Position numbers and translations under genes: made by a program. A DNA stretch of 64,000 bases from Topomyia yanbarensis (Eukaryota > Arthropoda > Insecta > Diptera > Culicidae), in assembly GCF_030247195.1 (NCBI RefSeq), contig NC_080671.1:298626917-298690916 (forward strand), written 5' to 3'. How positions within the stretch are numbered: position 1 is the stretch's first letter; every line of letters begins with the position of its first letter. Below are positions 56,150 to 64,000 of this stretch, one piece after another. The notes beneath the pieces are model-generated. The model was not told the origin of the DNA, made no database searches, and saw only the letters and a list, made by a program, of their open reading frames with translations.

Positions 56150-56480
56150 CCTTGGTGAATTTTAGGCTGATAAAACAGGGACATTGATAAAATCGGGACA
56201 TATATTTTTCTTTCTTTTTAAGAAACCGAAGCTTTTAAAGTATTATTCTTCAGTCCCTAGATATAGCCTCACAACCCTTTCTGATTTTTTTGTTTAAATT
56301 TCCCTTAAGGGGGTCTAACAGTGCAAAATTCATAAAAAAATTTACATTTTTATTTTTGCATATTTCGGATCTCCAAGATAAGAAAAGTATGTAGTATCAA
56401 GAATGGATTTACTCGAATTCAAGTTGGTTCGCCTACTGATAGTGATAGTTTATGATGGAGAAACGCGAATAACTCGTAAA
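56150..56480. repeat. GATAAAATCGGG repeat family, copy
   Basis: CTGATAAAACAGGGACATTG and GATAAAATCGGGACATATAT, then 'aaaccgaagcttttaaagtattattcttcagtccctagatatagcc' and CTTAAGGGGGTCTAACAGTG. It matches the arms of the core at 12430-14200 and, inverted, 63750-64000. Confidence 0.62.
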
Positions 56481-57030
56481 ACGAGCATAATTTCGCGAAT
56501 TGATTGTTTATGTTGGAGCAAAATCCAAATATCTAGACAACTTTCGCATTTTGGAAGATTTTTGTTATTTTTGATGTTTTAATTCGAAATGACATTTCGA
56601 ATGATCTTCTGTAATCAAATTACAGCTTTGTTTGTGAATTAGCATGAAAATTAAAAACATGTATAAAGTTATCATAAGAAAAAAATACTGGTATGTTCTC
56701 CATCATGCAATCATATTCAAAATGTTTCCTTTCGCTTTGAATTTTTGTTGACATAATATAAAAAATAAAAAAAAATGTTTTTTGTAAACTAAATTTTTAA
56801 CATAATTTTTATTTGTGAAAAATGCCACAACATTTTTTCAGCAAAAAATTTGTATCGTGAAGAAGTATTCATTTCCTGTAACTCGTCTGCAGATAGTGTT
56901 GCTACAAAAAATACGGTAAACGAACATCTTTTTTTTTTTGAAAATACTACATGCAAAAACTATGCACTTTTGAAAATTTGCTCTTGAATTAAAATGATTT
57001 AATTAATTGTGGAAAATGATTAGTCGTCAC

Positions 57031-57605
57031 TGCCGGTGAAACGTGTACAGTAGTGTGACTCACGGATGTATGGAAAAACTTCAAATTGATTTAAACTAGC
57101 GGGCACAGCACTTTTTGAGTTCCTTTTGTGGTGCCAAATGCCTGTGCAAATTTTTGTAGCGGTTGGTTAATTGCGTTCAAAGTTTGTATGGGATTTTATA
57201 TGGGGAAATCAATTATTTTGCATTTACGTTAATAAAGATCGCTATTTCACTCAATATGAAAAGCTTTATAAAACTATAGTTCAAACCTTGTTTAACAACT
57301 TTGTCGAAGACGGTAACTAGCTACGAACTTTCAAAAAATAGTTACAACGATTTTAAAACTTATGGTACAATCCAAATGCAGAAATTTATTATTTTTTCCA
57401 ACACTGCCAGTGCACCACCGACATCGACAATAAAACTGAAATAAATGATAATATGTTCATCGCAGAGACTTGGTACCTTCGACAGAACGGTTCAGAATAA
57501 ATCGCTGAATAACATAAACGTAGTCAGAAAATGAAAAGAAGAGACGGTACTGAGTACTCCCCAGTCCTTTTTTTAGATTGTTTTGTATAAGACAAAGAAT
57601 CATTA
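57031..57605 (+). repeat. left arm of a ~1.65-kb inverted repeat
   Basis: Matches the reverse complement of 58125-58680: 'cggtgaaacgtgtacagtagtgtgactc' outside, 'caactttgtcgaagacggtaactagctacgaa' in the middle, 'gagtactccccagtcctttttt' inside. Arms differ by scattered substitutions and small indels. Confidence 0.78.
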
Positions 57606-58124
57606 CATCCTTGTAAATGTGAACGACTGAACTTTCTTCATATTTTGATGGACCCAAAGATGAATCATACTACAATCTTTGCTGTGGAAAATAACATTTT
57701 CAATATTTAGGATTTACACCTACAAATTTATATGTTGTTTTTGCTTGAGGCTAAAACTAATACAGGTCTGGAAATCGCGTTGGGTTCTAACCCGAAGTAT
57801 ATTTCTGGTTCGCCAACATCACCACTGTTTTGCGTAAACCTAACCCAATTTCATCAAAAAACGTTTGTTTGAAGTAACTATCCAGGTTTCGTTCCTAGAT
57901 TCTCAAACGAAAACGTCAATAGAAACAATTCCGAGGCTTCAAGGAATCTAAGGATATGCATTTTTTTAAATTGTGACACTTAACGTAAGAAATAGGATTT
58001 TAAAATATGTAAAACTTATAACCCGTTATACAATTTTAAATGAGATAATAGTAGAGCCCTTAAATAGTAGCACTCAAACACGTAAGATTAATTTTTAATT
58101 CGGCCGTATAAACCCGCGTTGAAG

Positions 58125-58680
58125 ATGGCTCCTTATGTTATATTAAACTATCTAAAAAGGGGACTGGGGAATACACAAGCCCCCCTCTCTTCTTTTCATT
58201 TTCTTACTACGTCTATATTATTCAGCAAATCATTCTGAACATTTCATTCAAAGGTACCAAGTCTCTGTGATGACTACATTCTCATTTATTAAAGTTTAAA
58301 GTATCGATGTCGGTGTTGTACTGACAGTGATGGAAAAAATAATAAATTTCTGCATTTGGATTGAACCATAAGTTTTAAAATCGCTGTAATTATTTTTTGA
58401 AAACTCGTAGCTAGTTACCGTCTTCGACAAAGTTGTTAAACAAGGTTTATAAGGCTGAGTTTTTATATTGAGTGAAATTGCGATCGTTATTACGGTAAAT
58501 GCAAAATAATTAATTTCCCCATATAAAATCCCTTACAAACTTTGAACGCAATGCGCAAACCCGGGAAGCAACCGACCGCTCCCAAACTTTGCACAGGCTT
58601 TTGGGACCACAAAAGGAGCTTAAAAAGTGATGTGCTGAAAAATGTCATTTTCGAGCCACTCTAGTGTACAGTTTCATCGG
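58125..58680 (-). repeat. right arm of the ~1.65-kb inverted repeat
   Basis: Inverted partner of 57031-57605. Outer edge 'gagccactctagtgtacagtttcatcgg'. The spacer (57606-58124) has no coding. A diverged single arm of the same family lies at 22860-23170. Confidence 0.78.
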
Positions 58681-59929
58681 AATCAAAGATGGTCGGTCAC
58701 AATTTAAGGACTTTCGGGCGGATCTTCATAGAATTCCTCAAATGTTAAATAACTTTGGAAATTATTGATGGAAGAAAACTGAAATTGGTTGAAAAATGAC
58801 GGAGACATAATTTTATAAAAAGAACTGACTTTCAATCACAGTTTTTAGAATTACCTGGTATACACAGTTTATTTTCCAATATTATGTAATCATCGATTTT
58901 GTAAAAGATATATCTTCTAAAGGTAAAGAAATCAGCAAACAAACAGCTCATACAGGGGATAGTGAGGACACTGGATCCTTGGGGATATTTTATTCCCTGG
59001 CCATAAAATATTATATTTGGTTTGGAAAAGTTGTATAACATTGAATTTTTTTGTATGAGATCGTCGAACTTATTATTTATGAATATTTTCAAGTACGATT
59101 ACTTTCTAAGGGCTTTTTCCTACAAAAAAAAATTAAATTTTGTTTACCTCATACAGCAGGTATCTTTGATCCCTGTAACACTGGGTATTCTTGATTCCTA
59201 TCATTAGATCTCTCAAACACTTTCGAAATGTACAGAAATAGACAAATATCATTTTTATAACGTACCTGGCACTATTAATTTATCTAAAATGTTTTATCCG
59301 TGAACAAATGATGGAATAAGTTATTGAAGATTGAAAGAGCCAGTTAAACAGCATTGATTTACCGCAAACACTTGTCTCGACTTTCTATTATGGTTAAAGT
59401 TTGTCGTGCATCTAAAAAGGTAGTCTTATTAATTAATGTGTCAGGATAGGTGGTTAGCTGAATTTTCGTATCTATAGGTCATAGTGTGCTTTGTTTCTTT
59501 AGCCCTAGTAGGCGGGGGATCAAGATACCACACGTTTTTACAAAACCACATAGTATTCGAATTTACACATTATTCATAACTATTACAATTCGAATTGACT
59601 ACAAAATGGCGAATTTTACAATTGAAATTTTTATTTCATTGAAAAGTTATGAGAAAAAACCAAAAGTGGGATCAAGTGTACCCACTCTATCCTATGGCGA
59701 GTCAAAGTAAGCGTTCACACTTTTTTCGCTGACTTTATTTTGCTCTTTTTAAAGTAACTTGTCGCAGACAACATTATCTTTTTAAAGCGACTTGTTCACA
59801 AAAAGTATACAATCAACACCAAAATTAAGTGTACACTTGTGATACAAAATTTCTGTCAATTATTTTGGGTGGAATTCGTTTACATATATTTTAATATTTT
59901 TTAAGAAATGTTGTAACTTATGCATTAGA

Positions 59930-60090
59930 CGACGCCGATGGTTGAGTGGTAAGTGTGACCGCTTCTCACCCCAGTGGGTCCGGGTTCAAGCCGAGGTCGT
60001 TGAGGACGCAAACCTAAATAGTGACATTGTTAGTTGGTATTATAGTTTTTCTGTTTCGTAATAAAATTTTATTTATTTTAACAAATAAAT
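59930..60090 (+). mobile_element. tRNA-derived SINE
   Basis: GACGCCGATGGTTGAGTGGT gives the A box TGGTTGAGTGG, GGGTTCAAGCC the B box, about 42 bases apart, followed by a short body and an AT-rich tail ending AACAAATAAATTAAAATGG. Same head type as the SINE at 45561. Confidence 0.62.
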
Positions 60091-61497
60091 TAAAATGGTG
60101 TGTATCTTACAATATGAAACTCGGCTGAACAAGTCGGATAATTATGGACGACACATATTTTTACATGTTCTTGAATACTAATTAATGTGATCTGCGACGC
60201 TCTTGCATCTTGCAAGACGAGTGTTGACCTAATTCTCCCGGGTAGTGACAATGTTGACAATCAAGTTAAAAATTCAAATGTCGAACGCTATCATCTCGTG
60301 TATATGTGAACAATATCAATATCCCTTCGGTATATCCAATGATACCAACGGTAATGTGAACATAGTAGTTCTTAAAATTGGCAGCTCCTATTCCATAAAA
60401 ATCAGGCAACCAATGCAAATGTACAAGAAGGTTTCCAATGTCAACATCGTGAGTGTTACACACACCTATAGCCAAACGAATCCGCAATTATTACGTATAT
60501 CTTTAATCGTGCGTTAGCACTTTTGGACTGAATATTGACAATGATCGTCTATTTACAGACTTTCAAAGATAAGCCCTTGAAGCGTATACGATAACGAGAA
60601 TGATCTCTCGCAGATTGCTCAATCTTCTTTACCGATTTTGCTTGTACTACAGGCTTATAACCAAGTGGTACTCTGCGTACATTTGTTCTCTTTGTTCAAA
60701 CGAAAGCCTCTGTTTTGTTGTCACCAATTGGCAATCCTAAAGATTTTAAACATAAAACAGTTTAAAGACATAAAACATAAAACAGTATAAAGACTATAAG
60801 TACTCAAAATCAGGAAAATTAAAACTTTCGCATTTTATGGCACATGCTGAACGAAGCCGCGATTATCACACTCGATCGAAGCGTCATCGAACGTTACGTA
60901 TCGAGTGCGCAAGAGATAGTTCTAGATAAATTTATGTAACTCGATCGACCGATTTTCAATTTGTTTCCCGCAGGACTAAAAGAGTCAGATTGTCGTAAAC
61001 ACTCAATTTTCAATGGCCACAAAACAAGCGATATTCTGCCTTTTTAATTTATCAATCCTCAATTAAATTTGGATTGCCATTGCAATCCCGGACTTTCTTT
61101 TCATATAAACTACGTCAAATACATCTGGGTCGAAAAATCATAGGCCTCTTCCAGTTCCAAATCTGAACAACACCTCAAATGGACTATCTATCGCCATTCA
61201 CGCTTCATGTACTATATTTTATTTAATGTAAAAGCTCATGATTCGTAGTCACGTCCTCAAACGATGCACACAAACGAATACTTAGCGCATATTAATTTTT
61301 GAAACCATAAAGCAATGATTACTCCAAAACATTTTGCGAATTAAATTATTCTGAATACAGTTGTAGCACTATTCCGCGTAGGTTTTGTACACCGTTGAAA
61401 TAATTGTAAACAACATACTGATTCCGCCCGCTTGAATTACTCGAACGTACGCGCTATGTCCATCAACACCTGTGTGAACGTTACGCGCTAATCTCAG

Positions 61498-61776
61498 GTT
61501 CCGGGAGTACCAGACTGATCAATATCGAATGCACCTACACTGACTACGTCTGCAAGGCGCCGATTCTTATATTCCACACGTGTCTACCATCTTGGATGAT
61601 TTGTGATGGTATATCAGATTGTGCTGATAGCTCCGACGAGCGGAACTGTCGCATATTGCGCAAGGGGATCGTCCGCTCCAACTCTCCGACTGAAACTACA
61701 CGTGGCCAACGACAGTATCAACTGCCAGTCGCTGCCGTGGACTCCACTTTGGCACGATCGGCATCCAAGTTTTTCG
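61498..61776 (+). CDS. candidate exon: LDL-receptor class A domain
   Basis: After the acceptor CTAATCTCAG, the frame reads GSTRLINIECTYTDYVCK, APILIFHTCLPSWMICDG, ISDCADSSDERNC. All six cysteines of an LDLa module and the calcium-cage residues (W, DG, DC, D.SDE) are present. Start phase 1 matches the preceding perlecan exon, and a possible donor TTCG|GTTTGT makes it a symmetric 1-1 exon of 93 codons with a basic, Ser/Thr-rich tail. LDLa modules belong to perlecan domain II, normally N-terminal to laminin IV and Ig, so this position is odd. It could be an alternative perlecan exon, an exon of another gene, or a relic. The acceptor's pyrimidine tract is weak. Confidence 0.55.
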
Positions 61777-62784
61777 GTTTGTTTTCAAAGCTTAGCCTTT
61801 TAAGTATACAACACTATTTCTCAAGATTGCTTAAGTTTACCTACAGTTAAAAATTCTAGCAAATTGTGCCAGCCTGACACGCAAAATTACTCAAAATCAG
61901 ATGCACATCTTTGGCCTTAGCACTTTATTGGCACTAAGGAAGCTTCAATTTGCGAGAACGAGTACCTATTGTCATGTATGTTTTAGATTTTGTTTCAATG
62001 TGTTTTTACTAAGCTTAGGATTTTTGTTTAGCTGAATTGTGTTTAATTCAACTAGAAATCACACGATACACCTACTCTTCACTGAGTGAAATATTAGAAA
62101 AGCTTCTGGGATCTTGTCACGACCCCTTACTTTGGTCTGCAAATAATTCAAGATTCTTCTTAAAGTGATACTGCAAATAATTCAAGATTCATCCTAAAGC
62201 GACAAGATTCCAGTTGCTGTCGCATTTATTCGACTGAACAAAAAGCCTAGTCACACGCAAACGCAATCACATAGGGATCGTGGTAAGGTTTGGATTTCCC
62301 CACGACTGTGAATATTGTCCAACAAAAAAAAATCACGCACACGAAACAAATCGAATCAAAAATGTGCTTTAATGCAGGAAATGTGTCTCTGGGGAATAGT
62401 TTACCGATTTGCAAGCAATGATAAGTATCTAAGTATAAAATAGTATGAACGACCATCGTATAGCGTTAATGAGATATTAGTTGATATTAATGAATGAATC
62501 AATTGACTATGCATGTATGTGTAAGTGTATTTGTATGTGTGCGTGTATGTGTATATGTATGGCACCAAATTTTTTTTGAGATGAATTAAACAACTGACAT
62601 AAAGCTCTTAAGGAATACCATTACATTTTTATGAAACGGCTTTCCGGTTCCGTTATGATACATTGTCAAACTGTCTCCGAAAAAGTGTGTGTACATTAGA
62701 GAAAAAAGAACTGCGATTCACTGAAAAAGTGATTATTTATTATGAGCCTAATGAGATCCAACAAGAACCGAATGAGTCGATTTC
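61777..62784. other. no recognised gene; small repeats only
   Basis: A TG/TGTA-rich microsatellite spans about 62508-62562. A local direct duplication 'actgcaaataattcaagattc' (split) is near 62140-62190. Nothing else that I can support. Confidence 0.45.
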
Positions 62785-63760
62785 TTCGAACCCGAACCCG
62801 ACCCGAACCCGAGAGCTTGAAAATTGAAAAACCCGAACCCGACCCGAGCCAGAAATTGTAAAATTTGAAAACCCCGAACCCGACCCAAAAATTTTAAAAT
62901 TTGAAAACCCGGACCCGACCCGTACCCGAGAATGAAAATTTTGTAAAACCCGAACCCGACCCGACCCCGAGAATTTTAAAATTTGAAAACCTGAACCCGA
63001 CCCGAAGCCGAAAATTTAAAATTTGAGAAACCCGATCCAAACCCAACTTATTAATACAGGGAATCAACCAAAAATCTCGAAGATTTTTAACTTTAAGCAC
63101 CCCACAGGACCCTATGCTCATCTCAGAATAGTAGAATCACGCGAATCTGAAGTAACGCCTTACGCGTTGAGTTACATTTTCCTATGGCAAAACGAATCAC
63201 TGACGAGTAGAATCCACATTTATATTTACTATTATTGAAGTTTGAATTTGTAATGTTCCGAGAAACTTATAAATCGTCGATATCTTAACCGGAAATTATA
63301 ATAAATCGGCTGCTAACTCATGGGGAAAAACAGTGATAGTTTCAAACAACCTTGCCCGTCGTGCTTAAACAAAATTTTCAATTGTTTTCAAAAACCATTC
63401 TCGCAAGGCAGTTTTATATAATTTATTACATGTAATAAATTATGCTATGGCAATCCGTATTCGCCAGTTTACATGACGTTACTGGCACAAATCCCCGACT
63501 ATGTACGGGGAACGTGCCATTTAAGCCAATATATTCTGATTCTGATTCTACTGGTTGATACGGTCAAACATGTGTCGAGGGGTGTCAAACAAGATTCTCT
63601 GACGCTGATTACGCTTCAGACTATACGGTAAGCGCGCCAATAGAGATGCTTCGACATCTCCAATGGAGCTCTAGGAACGACTCCGAACTTCCGTCAATGG
63701 CTTCAACAGATTTTTGCGATCAATTCATTAAGATCGTGGAAATTCATGTACGGTGGAGAC
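62785..63760. mobile_element. CCCGAA-rich DNA element, copy C, truncated
   Basis: Starts directly in the C-rich array (CCCGAACCCGACCCGAACCC) without the TAGAAATGG terminus, then follows copies A and B: AACCCAACTTATTAATACAG, 'tagtagaatcacgcgaatctgaagta', 'tcatggggaaa.acag'. It is cut on the right at about 63750 by the GATAAAATCGGG family. It contains a small retroelement tail at 63493-63551. Confidence 0.65.
63493..63551 (+). mobile_element. short LINE or SINE 3' end with TGATTC tail
   Basis: Compared with copies A and B, copy C has an extra segment: GGCACAAATCCCCGACTATG, 'tacggggaacgtgccatttaagcc', then a tail TATTCTGATTCTGATTCTAC. Copy C sequence resumes with CTGGTTGATACGGTC. The direct repeat TACTGG/TACTGG at its edges is a likely target duplication. 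The simple-repeat tail fits a severely 5'-truncated retroposon. Confidence 0.55.
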
Positions 63761-64000
63761 CCGGTTTTATCAGTACCAGATTTTATCAGCCCCCGATTTT
63801 ATCTATCCCCGATTTTATCAAATGCAAAAATAAAAATATTATTTTTTTAAATTTTGTACTTTCAGACCCCCTTAAGGGGAACTTAAAGTAAATAATCAGA
63901 AAAGATTGCAAGGCTATATCTAAGGAACAAAGAAGAATATTTTAAGAGCTTCGGTTTAATAAAAAGACAGAAAAATATATGTCCCGATTTTATCAGTGTC
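63750..64000 (-). repeat. GATAAAATCGGG repeat family, copy at window end
   Basis: The plus strand reads GGAGACCCGGTTTTATCAGT, GATTTTATCAGCCCCCGATT, TTATCTATCCCCGATTTTAT, then the body CCCCCTTAAGGGGAACTTAA, 'gcaaggctatatctaaggaacaaagaagaatattttaagagcttcgg' and TGTCCCGATTTTATCAGTG at the window edge. Both ends bear the same word in the same direct orientation. The body matches 56200-56310 inverted and 12655-12780 direct. Confidence 0.65.

Larger units (their letters stand above)
48382..61497 (+). other. trol: perlecan downstream intron, at least 13 kb
   Basis: Non-coding in perlecan frame. It holds the Tc1/mariner relic, tandem repeats, MITEs, a large inverted repeat and a SINE listed separately. 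Unlisted stretches (48400-49165, 49610-53090, 55745-56120, 58690-59925, 60095-61420) show no supportable gene. Confidence 0.65.

Noticed and set aside
59930..60005. Functional tRNA gene
   Set aside because: A and B boxes are present but no cloverleaf with paired acceptor stem can be drawn; it is a SINE head.
60245..60517. Overlapping plus and minus frames of 90 and 73 codons as a gene
   Set aside because: No domain, no splice or promoter context, and mutual overlap of similar length suggests chance.

Overview
The window looks like an AT-rich, transposon-rich insect genome, most likely a culicine mosquito or a close dipteran relative. Evidence: GT-AG introns of 8-13 kb packed with nested DNA transposons, MITEs, tRNA-derived SINEs (one resembling mosquito Twin-type SINEs), Helentron-like ends and an APE-type LINE. 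There are no bacterial operons, tRNA clusters or CRISPR arrays. The assignment rests on recalled family resemblance; no database was searched.

One host gene is clear: the plus-strand perlecan orthologue (Drosophila trol), a secreted basement-membrane heparan sulfate proteoglycan. Thirteen exons between 23305 and 48381 chain with compatible splice phases and encode about 1,425 residues. They cover half a laminin IV domain, laminin-type EGF repeats, a second laminin IV domain, more EGF modules, a linker, then nine Ig domains. The 5' end of the gene lies left of the window and the 3' end, including any laminin G domains, lies right of it. A candidate LDL-receptor class A exon at 61498-61776 is in the matching phase, but in an unusual place, after the Ig block.

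1-23304 is upstream intron or flank built of nested elements: two Helentron-like ends (435-896); a 5'-truncated LINE on the minus strand (1094-8315) split by a CCCGAA-rich element (1477-4557) and by a block containing a CCATAAA word repeat (5684-7012); and a second CCCGAA element (8769-16963) split by a 6-kb hAT-like element (9816-15865) with an exact 8-bp target duplication. That hAT-like element carries two tandem-repeat arrays of the same ~119-bp unit in opposite orientation. Further right are a palindrome-rich GGTATT element, a psq-domain transposase relic, a piggyBac relic inside a Harbinger-like MITE, and a SINE.

The large perlecan introns (25350-36654, 38262-46718 and downstream of 48381) hold TA-flanked MITEs, two kilobase-scale inverted repeats (32343-35431, 57031-58680), an ORF1-only LINE derivative, a Tc1/mariner relic and several SINEs. 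Several unrelated elements share one architecture: a short family-specific word recurs at the termini and inside. Several insertions are dated relative to each other by paralogous empty sites in this same window.
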